Positions 48,181-58,060 of a stretch of 64,000 bases of DNA are shown piece after piece. Made by a program: the position numbers and the translations under genes. A model generated the notes under the pieces. It made no database searches. It was not told where the DNA came from and saw nothing but the letters and a program-made list of their open reading frames with translations. Position 1 is the stretch's first letter. Each line of letters opens with the position of its first letter. Source of the stretch: Voacanga thouarsii (taxonomy: Eukaryota > Streptophyta > Magnoliopsida > Gentianales > Apocynaceae); assembly GCA_026120185.1 (NCBI GenBank), contig JANUWF010002021.1:991001-1055000 (forward strand), in the 5' to 3' direction.

Positions 48181-48873
48181 GATTTATTCTATTAATAATT
48201 CTCCTGTTCTCTTTCAGCAGATTATATACCACTTGAGAATATTTTTAACGCTTTATTTAGTGATTGTGTAAACCCAATTTGAAAGGGTATAGGTAGATGT
48301 GGTGCTTATTTTTGCTGCAAAAATGTAACAAGTGGCTGCCTAGATTGATACCGAAGGAAGTTGCAGAGTTTTGGAAAAAAATTGGCAGAAGAAACAGCGA
48401 AAAAAAAAAAAAAGGAAGAAGATGAACTAAGCCCTCAAGCAGCCAGCTCAAGCTAACCAACCAATAACAGCTTGGTGGGAGAGGAGTCGAGAAGCGGCTT
48501 AGCTGATCTGCAGCAAATATTGAGCTGATCCTCGGCTCAGCAATTGGCGCGCATCCTGGGCAAGATGCAATTGCATCAAGCCTAGGATAAATCACTGTAG
48601 TGACCGCATTCGGCTCCATAGGGTGCCCACGGGTCCTTGTTTTTTTTTTAGGTTATTCCTTTTGGTTTTTTGTCCCATACCAGGCGAAGTTATTATTTTT
48701 GCATTAAAATAATAGTAAAGAATTTTTAGGATTAAACAGGACCATTAACCTTCACACTTACCTTAAGTACTTGGACTCCATAATCGTACCTCAAAAACCT
48801 CCTAAGATCACTCTATCCAAAACACATTTGAACTTCAAAATATTGCAGAACTTTTGCTTCATTAAATCACTCT
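48181..48873 (+). repeat. Copia leader piece, + orientation
   Basis: 48250-48600 matches 37351-37672. The part from about 48530 to 48750 is the reverse complement of about 44130-44460, including GATGCAATTGCATC (about 48563-48576). The frame at 48257-48619 has no domain. After 48750 I recognise nothing up to the Athila LTR. Confidence 0.55.
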
Positions 48874-50317
48874 TGTATTTATTTGGGTATAAAAATTATA
48901 TAAAAATAAGCACATTCCCAATCAAGTTTAAATTAAAACGTTAACCCCAAATTACACATATAATCAAGCCTACTCATCATTAACAGGGCATAGGGTTCAA
49001 ACGAGTGTTGATCCTCAAGGAACAAGTATGCATTAATCACTTTTCTTTCATTGTTTAACTGACTCAATAAGGTAAAAAGAAATAAAAAGAAAAATAAAAT
49101 AAAAGAATATATACATGTCAAGGATGGAGAAGTATGTAACTTAAACCATTACTTTGACAAACAAGATCTTAAAGAACCCAATCATTATCATAATAGATTT
49201 TTCTCTTGGCATCATGAAGGATTAAGATAGACTCACTTCTTTTTCAATCCATGAAATCACTATCTTCTAGGCAAATTAGCATCATATATTCTGTCTCAAC
49301 TAATTCACCCAAAAGATGCATTAAACACAATCATTGATTAAATTTCCATATTCTGGCAAATTTAAAACATGAAATTAACCAATGAATCCATATTCTGGCA
49401 GACATCAATTAACCTTTAATTACTCTATTCTTAGCAATAAACATTTTTTTCAAGCAAGTTAATGGAAAGAAATAATCAATTAATCTCATAATAAGCACAA
49501 GTAATTAAATACCAAGAAGAACAATCAATTAGTCAAAAGATCAAATAACTCTAAAAATCATGAATACCTAAAACAATGTTGAATTGTAATAAAACAATTA
49601 ATACATCATTGTTCAAGAAAGAGAAAATAAAGTAAAAGAAAGAACTCATAGACAAGCCTCACTCTTCTTCCTTTGAAGACCCTCTTGCACAATCCTTCTT
49701 AAATTGAAGAATTCCTCATTCGATGTGAGTGATTTTCTATGATAATATATGAATTACTCCCCTTTTCTCTTATGTTTTCCATCTATTTATAGGCTTAGAA
49801 AGTGCCTAAACTCGTTGATGTAAGGTTCTTGGCCGAGTAGAAGTAGGAAAATACTAAAATTCCATAGATTACCAAAAATTGCACGCAAAAATCAAAATCC
49901 CGTCTGATCCTCAGGGCACAGCCAGCGCTGGTTGTGTTCTATTTCATCCGTTGTTCGCCGAATTTTTTCTTGATTTCCACGCACTGTTGTCCACAGTGTA
50001 GCCGGTACCGCCTTGGCTAATGGAGCCAGTGCCGGTTCAATTCTGTTCTGGTCTAGTTTCAACAATTTTTTATCACCTCGAAGTTCGTATTATCAGCACA
50101 TGGCCAGCGCGGGTTCCTCTGTCCTGGCCAGTGCCACCTCTATTCTGTTTTGCTACATTTTTGCTTCATTTTACCCCTAAAATTTGAAATAATGAACAAA
50201 ATACCTTTCCAAGGGTAAAATCTCAAATTTGAAGGAATATGACTAGTTATTGAATAGAATGAATCATAAAAGAGCCTTAAATAACTAGAAAAAATATGAC
50301 TAATTTAGGCTCTGTCA
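48874..50317 (-). repeat. Athila LTR, reverse
   Basis: Minus strand TGACAGAGCC... to ...AAATAAATACA, 1,444 bp, aligned with the solo LTR at 42486. Flanks ACTCT and AGGCA do not match, so a clean solo insertion is not supported. It is joined directly to a forward Athila LTR piece. Confidence 0.8.
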
Positions 50318-51327
50318 AGGCATTTCAAAACCCTATAAATACAAGAAGAACACAAGCCAAATGCATGAATTCAAGTAGCTAAACAGGAAATTGGTCAAAT
50401 CAATGGAGGAAGTCATCAATTCAAGGAGGGTTGTGCAAGAAGGTCTTCAAAGGAAGAAGAAAGAGGCTTGTCTATGAGTGCTTTCTTTTATTTTATTTTA
50501 TTTTTCTTGAAAAATGATGTATTAATTGTTTTATTGTAATTTGACGTCAGTTAGATATTCATGATTTTTAGAGTTGCTTTGGTCTTTTGATTAATTAATT
50601 ATTCTTCTTGGTATTTAATTACTTGTGCGTATTACGAGATTATTTGGTTGTTCCTTTCCATTATCTTGCTCGACCAAAGGGGTTGAGGGTGGTTTCAATT
50701 CATTAATTTCATATTTGTTATCTATTAACTTGCTTGACCACAGAGGTTAATTGCATAAAACTTGGCAATTAAAGATTAATCAATATCAGCTCAACCAAGG
50801 ATTCATTAGTTATTTTCATGTTTTAAGTTTGCCTGATCACGGAAATTTAATCAAGGATTGTGTTTCATGCATTTTTTGGGTAAATTAATTGAGACCAACC
50901 AAGTGATGCTAATTTATCTAGGAGATAGTGATTTCATAGATTGACCAAAGAAGTGAATCTACCTTAATCCTTCATGATGCCAAGGGAATAGTTAGTTATG
51001 ATATTGATTAAGTACTTTAAGATCATCTATGTAAAAATAATGGTTGGGTTACATACTTCTCCATCCTTATCTTGTGTATATTATTTTATTTTATTTTTTT
51101 CCTTTTTATTTCTTTTTCACCTTATTGAGTTGGTTAGACAAAGAAAGATAGGGGATTAATGCATATACTTGTTCCTGGAGGATCAACATTCGTTTGAACC
51201 CTATGCTATGTTAATGATGAGTACTCTTGCTCATATGTGTAATTTGGGGTTAACATTTTAATTTAAACTTGATTGAGAATGTGCTTAGTTTTTATATGAT
51301 TTTTATACCCAAATAAATCGCATCAAG

Positions 51328-51350
51328 TTTTTGGCGTTATTGTCGGGGAA
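51328..51350 (+). other. Athila/Tat-type primer binding site
   Basis: TTTTTGGCGTTATTGTCGGG follows the LTR end CATCA by two bases. The usual form is TTTTTGGCGCCGTTGCCGGG; three C-to-T/A changes are visible. Confidence 0.85.
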
Positions 51351-51576
51351 CAATATCATGAAACCTTGGATTTCATGGATTTAACCATGTGAATATGTAA
51401 ATATGCCAATATGTAAATTTTAACAATTATTCTCTTTACAAAATGGTGCCATTTGTTGTATTATGTATTTTTGTACTCTAACTTACTAACTCTAACTATG
51501 TTTACTTCACTAACTCTATCTTCTTTTAATTTTGTGCGACTGATGCATTTTAACTATCTATCTATGTTTAGGAAAA

Positions 51577-52074
51577 ATGGGAAATTGGAGCCAGAGGAGG
51601 TTTAATGAGGGGCAGTACCTCCAGTATACCTCCAAGATAACATTCAAAGCCCCAGAATCAGCAAAGCTTGAGACAGTAATTGGAAAATTTGCTGCCCACG
51701 TCATGAGATGCTTCCAAGAAATAGATTCCACCTTTGCAAAATTTAAGGAGATGATTCGCAATATGGAGAGACAAATCTGGTTTTTGACTGACATAGTGCT
51801 AAAATCTCAAGAACTAGCAAGCAAAGAGGAAACAACGGCAATCGCATTACGGAGTGGAAAGGAGTTGCCTGACATTACAGATTGCAACCAGCGCTGGCTG
51901 GAGAAAGAGAACCAGCACCGGCCATCTTGTATAATCGAAACCCATGATTCCAGCATGCAACTGGCGCCGGCTGCACCAGGAGAACTGGCGCCGACTGTAC
52001 CCTGTTCTTCTTCTGAGAACCCCACTAAAAGGTCCACTTTCCAGCCTCAAATTCCTTATCCTACTCGTATATAG
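51577..52074 (+). pseudogene. gag: Athila gag C-terminal part
   Basis: An open frame of 165 codons begins at MGNWSQRRF and includes a coiled-coil-like segment (about residues 35-75) and ALRSGKELPD, the conserved gag end of Athila elements. The N-terminal and central gag, which should fill the first kilobase after the PBS, are missing. Repeated PA/GELAP-type segments follow. Antisense frames here are shadows. Confidence 0.7.
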
Positions 52075-52281
52075 AAAGCCCAGAAAGAGGCCCAATTTTA
52101 CAAATTCCTTGAGCTATTCAAACAATTGTACATAAACATCCCACTCAGTGAAGCCCTAATCCACATGCCCAAATATGCCAAATTTCTCAAGAGCATGCTT
52201 GTAAGTAAAAAGCGATTGAAAGAACTGTCCACAGTGGTACTAAATAAAGAATGTTCAGCCATAGTGTAGGACAAATACAAA

Positions 52282-52918
52282 TTGCCACATAAAGAAAATG
52301 ATCCAGGGAGTTTCTCTATCCCATGTTTAATTGGAACTCTTCAGTTTTGTAATGCATTGGCTAACTCAGGTGCTAGTATTAATTTATTGCCATATAAAAC
52401 TGTTAAAAAGCTAGGCCTAGGAGAACCTCAACCTACTAGAATGAGTATTCAACTTGTAGATAGATCTAATCAAATATCCTAGGGGTATAATAGAAGATGT
52501 GTTGGTCAAAGTGGATAAATTCGTATTTCCAATGGATTTTGTTATTCTTGATATGAATGAAGATTCTAAAGTCCCTTTAATCTTAGGTAGACCCTTCTTA
52601 GCTACAGTAACGACATTAATTGATGTTCATGGAGGGAGGTTGACACTTAGGGTTAGAGAGGAGAAAGTATTAATTCAAATCCACAAAAGCATGCAACACC
52701 CTTTATCTTTTGATGATTCTTGTTTAAGAATTGATAGTCTTGATGAACCTATTTTGAAGTTTATGCAGGAATCAATGGAGAAGGAGATAGTGGAAACTGC
52801 AATAGCATTTTTGGAGGACTCTATTGATGAGGATGGGATAATGAATCACACAAACATCGAGAAAAGAAGTTTAGGAAAAATGAAATCATCCATAGAGAAT
52901 CCCCCAGAATTGATCTAA
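52282..52918 (+). pseudogene. Athila aspartic protease
   Basis: IPCLIGTLQFCNALANSGASINLLPY is the active-site region (52310-52390). The family has D-x-G-A-S at this place; here Asn precedes Ser-Gly-Ala-Ser, so the catalytic Asp is lost. VLVKVDKFVFPMDFV and PLILGRPFLATV (52560-52620), then LTLRVREEK follow as expected. A TAG at about 52481 splits the domain. It would cleave the Gag-Pol precursor. Confidence 0.83.
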
Positions 52919-53059
52919 AAGACCTACTCAAGCACTTGAAATATGTGTTTTTAGTTGAAGGACATAAATTACCAGTGATCATTGCCAAAGAACTCACTAA
53001 AGAGCAAAAGATAAAACTGGTAAGTATATTGGGAAAAATATAAGGGAGTTATAGCTTGT

Positions 53060-53815
53060 AAGATCACTGATATTAAGGGCATTAGTCCATCCTTTTGCAC
53101 TCACAAGATCTTGATGGAAGAAGGTGCAAAGCTCGTAGTGCAACCCCAATGTAGGTTGAACCCACACATGAGTGAAGTGGTAAAAGGTGAGGTGGTTAAG
53201 CTTTTAGATTCAGGCATCATTTACCCTATTTCTGATAGTGTTTGGGTGAGTCCTACTCAAGTGGTACCAAAGAAGGGAGGAATGACGGTGAGTCCCAACG
53301 ATAAAAATGAGTTAGTCCTTATGAGATTGGTTACGGGTTGGAGGTTTTGCATTGATTATAGGATGCTAAACAAAGCTATTACAAAAGATCACTTCCCTTT
53401 CCCTTTCATTGACCAAATATTGGAAAGGTTAGCCAGACATGAGTATTATTATTTCTTAGATGGATTTTCTGGCTACCTACAAATACCTATAGCTCTTGAG
53501 GACTAAGAAAAAACCACTTTTATGTGTCTGTAAGGTACTTTCACATATCGTTGGATGTTATTTGGTCTTTGCAATGGTCCTAGAACATTCCAAAGGTGCT
53601 TGATGGCTATATTTGAAAGGCTCATGGGGGACATCATGGAGGTATTTATGGATAATTTCTCAGTTTTTGGTGATTCGTTGACTTGTGATTATCTAATCTT
53701 GAAAAGGTACTCGCACGATGTGAAGAGACTAACCTCATGTTTAACTAGGAATAATGCCATTTTATGGTGCAAGAAGGTATTGTGTTGGGGCATAAAATTT
53801 GAAGAAAAGGTATAG
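53060..53815 (+). pseudogene. pol: Athila reverse transcriptase
   Basis: Motifs in order: EVVKGEVVKLLDSGIIYPI, WVSPTQVVPKKGG, TGWRFCIDYRMLN, KDHFPFPFIDQILERLA, FLDGFSGYLQIPIA, MLFGLCNGPRTFQRCLMAI and VFMDNFSVFGD. The catalytic box has M-D-N where the family has M-D-D: the second Asp is changed. Stops at about 53504 and 53532 and a frame change near 53810. Confidence 0.88.
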
Positions 53816-53850
53816 AATTCGATAGAGCCAAAATTGAAGCAATTAAGAAG

Positions 53851-54190
53851 GTGCCTTCCTCTACTTCGGTAAAAGCTATAAGGAGCTTTCTTGGTCATAT
53901 AGGTTTCTACAGGAGGTTCATCTTAGACTTCTCAAAAATTTCAAAACCTCTTACCTCTTTACTTGAAAAGGATATTGTGTTTAATTTTGATAAGCAATGT
54001 CTCAACGCTTTTACCATACTTAAAAGAGAAGTTGATTAATTCACCCATTTTAATTGCACCTGATTGGTCTCTTTCTTTTGAACTAATATGTGATGCAAGT
54101 GATTTCACAGTTGGTATAGTACTGGGATAAAGATGGAATAAGCACTTCCAACCTATATATTATGCGAGCAAGACTTTAACGTATGCACAA
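53851..54190 (+). pseudogene. pol: Athila RT end and RNase H start
   Basis: SVKAIRSFLGHIGFYRRFI and KISKPLTSLLEKD (RT connection), then a frame shift at about 54037 and ICDASDFTVGIVLG (RNase H start), IYYASKTLTYAQPNY at about 54155-54200. Homology then switches within a few bases to chromovirus RT. Confidence 0.8.
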
Positions 54191-54439
54191 CCTAACTATC
54201 AAGAATAAATATCCTCTACTGCAGATTGACGAGTTGTTCGACTAGTTGCAAGGATCCAATAGTTACTTCAAACTAGATTTGAGGCAAGGATACTATCAAG
54301 TGAGGATAAAAGAGAAGGATATCCCCACGATGGCCTTCAACATAAGATATGGTCACTATGAGTTTGTGGTGATGCCTTTTGAGGTAACCAACACAACTGT
54401 GGTATTTATGGAGTTGATGCATTGAGTGTTTCAACTGCG

Positions 54440-55990
54440 GCCTTCAAGGGTGTAGGAGGTTCAAGTGGTTCAGGATATGTTGGATAGAAGAGCAAAAGTG
54501 CAAGAGGAGAGAATTATTGTTAGCAACCTGAAGTTGATGATAGATCTAAGGCGGGACATTATTGAGGCTCAGCAAAGTAATGTAGAACTCTAGCTTTTCA
54601 AGGGCAAGGAGCTTAAATGGCAAGGCAGTGAATTCCGGCAGGACAAAGTAGGGGTTTTATATTTTCGAGATCATTTATGTGTACCCAATGAGCATCGATT
54701 AAAGGACAAAATTTTGGAAGAGGCGCTTAAAAGCAAGTATGCCATTCATCTGGGAGAGGTCAAAATGTATCAAGATTTGAAAAGGGCTTATTGGTGGCCC
54801 GGAATAAAGCAGAACGTGGTTAAGTATGTCTTGACGTGTCTTACCTGTCAGAAAGTCAAAGCGGAGCACAAGAAGTCAACGGGATTGTTGCAACTGTTAT
54901 CAGTGCCCGAATGGAAATGGGAAGAGGTGACCATGGACTTCATCACCGGACTCCCTATGGCAAGGACCTAAAAGGATGCCACATGGGTAGTGGTGGATCG
55001 ACTGACCAAATTGGCGCATTTCATACCGGTGAATGTAAGGGATTCAATGGAGAAGTTAGCTTAGATCTATGTACGAGAAATCGTTAGACTGCATGGAGTA
55101 CCTTCAAGTATTGTGTCCGAAAGAGATCCGAGATTTACATCCCAATTTTTGGGCAAGTTCCAAGAATCAATGGGTTTTAGTCTAAAGTTCAGTATGACGG
55201 CACATCCGCAAACCGATGGACAGTCAGAAAGGGTTATTTAGATATTAGAGGACATGCTGAGAGTCTGTGTATTGGATTTTAGGGATAAGTGGATTGAATG
55301 TGTACGATATGCAAAGCTGTCCTACAATAACAGTTATCAATCTTCGATTGGAATAGCTCCGTATGAAGCACTGTATGGACGCAAGTGTCAAGTACCACTA
55401 TACTAGAGTTGGTCAGAAGACAGACATATAAGCAAGTCAGGAGAAGTCTGTGTTCTGGAAATGTTAGACAAGGTTAAGTTAATCAGGGAAAGGTTGAAAG
55501 CAGCCTAAAGCTGACAAAAGAGCTACGTAGACGATAGGCAGAGAGAGTTAGAATTCTAGGTGGGAGACAGTGTATTCCTAAGACTGACGCCGAATAGGGG
55601 AATTTTGAAGCATCCGAAAGGTGGGAAGCTAAATCTGAGGTATTTGCGTCTGTTTTCGATAAATGAGAGAATTAGGCCAGTGGCATATCAATTGGATCTA
55701 CCAGATAGGTTGACGGGGGATACATGGCGTATTTCATGTGTCGCAGTTGAAAAGGTACAATGCTGATCCCGAACATGTTTTGAATGATGAGCTGTTAATG
55801 TTGCAACCCGATCTGAGCTATATGGAGAAACCCGTGAAAGTATTGGACCGAAGTATCAATACTCTCCAGAACAAGTAGATTTCGATGGTAAAGGTGCAGT
55901 GGGAGTATCATGGCACGCAAGATGCCATACGGGAAACAGAAGAGTGGGTAAAGTAGAAGTATCCCAATCTGAGATAGAGGTATTACTGAA
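54440..55990 (+). pseudogene. pol: Family B integrase and C-terminal tail
   Basis: It begins with a linker-like helix (RAKVQEERIIVSNLKL), then RDHLCVPNEHRLKDKILEEA and the HHCC-finger end. The core retains D, D and E region blocks in outline (TMDFITG; ERDPRF; PQTDGQSERVI) with intervening stops, for example TAA at about 54970 and TAG at about 55058. The tail has GDSVFLRLTPNRGIL, VAYQLDLPDRL and VKVQWEYHGTQDA-like sequence after 55870, as in family A. Confidence 0.82.
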
Positions 55991-56023
55991 TTTCGGGATG
56001 AAATTCTCCTAAGGAGGGGAGGA

Positions 56024-56917
56024 TGTGAAACCCCACATAAAGCCAACCATAGAGTAAGGTGGTCGAGATGCATATCATATCATTTTGCCTGAATATATAT
56101 GTTTTTGAATGATTTTATATGCTTTAGAATTATGATTTATGGATTAAAAGGCTTAGTTATGCTTATTGAGTAGGAAGGGTAAAAGGGTAATTTTACTTGA
56201 GGTCAAAATAGAAAGATAGCTTGTGGATTAAATAAGAAGAATATTTGGGTGAGAAAATAAGAACAAGAGTTAGTGTGGTTAAGTGGTTAGAGCTTTGTGA
56301 ACTAATCTCTAAGGTCATGAGTTCAAATCCCATCACTTAAGTTTTATTAGCATGCTCAATGTGTGGCAGTTTGACCGGCAGTATGCTCAACGTGTGGCAT
56401 ACTGACCATGTGGCCATGGGGCCCAATGTGTGGTAACCCATGGCTACCCCTTTGAATAGTTGTATTTATTGTGCACATGTATGGTTTGAAAAGCAAAACA
56501 CCACTCTTTATTTTCAACATTTATTTAATGCTTGCTAGCACTTTCTCTTATGAAACTTTTACAACTTGCATACATGAACTGTTTTATCTAAAACACTCAA
56601 AGCACACACAGGCCTACTGAGATTTTTATCTTATCACCTTTTATGCCATGTTTTCAGGTCAATCCTGCTGTGGAGGTCAATAGCTAGATTTGTTACTTAT
56701 GCTTTAAAGACTTTATGCTATTTTCCTTATGTGTTGTTTTAAGAGATTGTAGCAAACAATTTATTTTAGATTTGTTCATGTATTTTTGGGTTGTAATAAG
56801 ATTAATTTTAAGGTATTGCTTTTATTTTATTTTATGTGACCTAGTTATAAAGACCCCTTGTCCTATGGACGAGACGACATCCCAGGCCATGTTGGGCCTA
56901 AGTAGTGGGGTGTTACA
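56024..56917 (+). repeat. Family B 3' LTR with 3.5-kb internal deletion
   Basis: It starts TGTGAAACCCC and ends GGGGTGTTACA, only 894 bp against 4,423 bp for the solo LTR at 363-4785. The first about 316 bp and last about 520 bp align with the long LTR; the middle, including the conserved core, is gone. The junction lies at about 56341-56400. Confidence 0.88.
56269..56340 (+). other. tRNA-like module in family B LTR
   Basis: 72 nt: GTTAGTG at the 5' side pairs at five of seven positions with CACTTAA at the 3' side. D-arm-like GGTTAAGTGGTTAGAGC and T-arm ATGAG-TTCAAAT-CCCAT (one mismatch) are in place. AGAGC, CTAAT and AAGGTC recall tRNA-Ile(AAU). The anticodon arm does not pair. Confidence 0.66.
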
Positions 56918-56997
56918 GCTACAGTTTCCTTAATCGGGGATTTTTTCCTTGGTTTGCTTAGTAGCATGCACTTCCTCTGCAGCAAGTAGTTTGGTTT

Positions 56998-57155
56998 TGT
57001 GAAACCCCACCTAAATTCAACCTTAGAATAAGGGGGTCGGGATGCATATCATATTATTCTGCATAAAAATATATATTTTTGAATGATTTTATGTGCTTTA
57101 GAAATGTGGTTTATAAATTAAAAGGCTTAGCTATGCTTATTGAGTAGGAATGGTG
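56998..57155 (+). repeat. Family B LTR start, truncated
   Basis: TGTGAAACCCCACC opens a second LTR start 80 bp after the end of the previous LTR. It stops within GAGTAGGAATGGTGAATT, where Athila integrase resumes. Confidence 0.78.
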
Positions 57156-57159
57156 AATT

Positions 57160-57569
57160 AAGCTTATTGTTGGGCGATTAAGCTTGTTAATCTTGATCTT
57201 GAGATAGCAAGGAAGTCAATGTTACTCTAACTCACAGCCTTGGAGGAGTTGCACAAGGATGCTTATGATAATTCCATGCAGTACAAGGTCAAACGATGGC
57301 ATGATCAGCATATCACTCAATAGTATGAATTTAAGATAGGGGATCCAGTGTTGCTATTCAACTCCTGCTTACGAATTTTTCCAGGCAAGTTGAAATCTAG
57401 ATGGATAGGGCCATACACGGCAAGTAAGATATTCTCTTTTGGCACCCTTGAGATTACACACCCCACTAGGGGCACTTTCAAAGTCAATGACAATCGCGTG
57501 AAACACTATTTTAGGGAATGCCTTAGCAATATAGATCAAGAGGAGGTGCTCTTTGACACTATAACATAA
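57160..57569 (+). pseudogene. pol: Athila integrase C-terminal part
   Basis: CWAIKLVNLDLE, then KRWHDQHI, a stop at about 57320, and an open frame with VLLFNSCLRIFPGKLKSRW, IGPYTASKIF and GTFKVNDNRVKHYF, the GPY/F-like end typical of Athila. The catalytic core is missing, lost with the rearrangement that brought in family B. Confidence 0.85.
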
Positions 57570-58060
57570 AAATTTTGGGAACGCCTTATACTTTTTATGT
57601 TTTTCCTATTTTCTTTACTTTCAGTTTATGTTTCTTTTCTAGTTTTTATGCTTTGGTATGTTTCTTTTGTTTTTTTTAGATACTTCGACAATGCTTCTTT
57701 CTCTAGGAATTCGACTTCCGTGTATACAAGAACTTCACTGTAATAGAAGTATTGTCTTTTTTATCCCTTCTCCTTTATATGTTTAGTCCCGTGGCATTAT
57801 TTCTTCTTTGTTCTATCCATTTAGCCATTGAGGACAATGCCAAGTTTAAGTGTGGGGGAGTGGTTAGATTGAGAATTCTTCTATGCATTATTTTTATTAT
57901 ACTTCATTGTGAGCGAATTTGTGAAAATTTTTTGCATTTTCTTTGCAATTTCAAAGAGGTATTTGTAATGCATATCTTTGTGATGGATTATAAAAGTTTA
58001 TATTCTATATTATTTGTGACTTATGTATGACTTTTTGCATGCACTTGGACTAAGTAGTTC
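57570..58060 (+). other. Athila 3' leader, first part
   Basis: T-rich sequence with GAGGACAATGCCAAGTTTAAG and GTGTGGGGGAG, the Athila pre-LTR signature. The frame at 57752-58030 has no domain. Confidence 0.55.

Larger units (their letters stand above)
54195..56917 (+). mobile_element. Family B chromovirus, 3' portion inside Athila
   Basis: RT middle (KNKYPLLQIDELFD to MPFEVTN, 54200-54430), then a deletion removing the RT catalytic box and RNase H. Next come the integrase (zinc-finger CLTCQKVKAEHK at about 54840; core with TMDFITGLPMA and VVVDRLTKLAHF; ERDPRFTSQF at about 55125), GPY-type region and chromodomain-like end (to about 55980), PPT (AAGGAGGGGAGGA) and a 0.9-kb 3' LTR. No 5' LTR at the left edge. 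Stops at Q/W positions throughout. Confidence 0.85.

Noticed and set aside
48257..48619. 120-codon minus ORF
   Set aside because: Covers copia leader sequence; no protein motif.
51807..52280. Antisense ORFs over Athila gag and protease
   Set aside because: Shadows of the sense-strand domains.
53060..54190. Endogenous pararetrovirus
   Set aside because: RT style, PBS, integrase end and LTRs point to an Athila retrotransposon; no movement protein or coat signature.
56269..56340. Functional tRNA gene
   Set aside because: Anticodon arm does not pair and the acceptor stem has two mismatches; kept only as tRNA-like.
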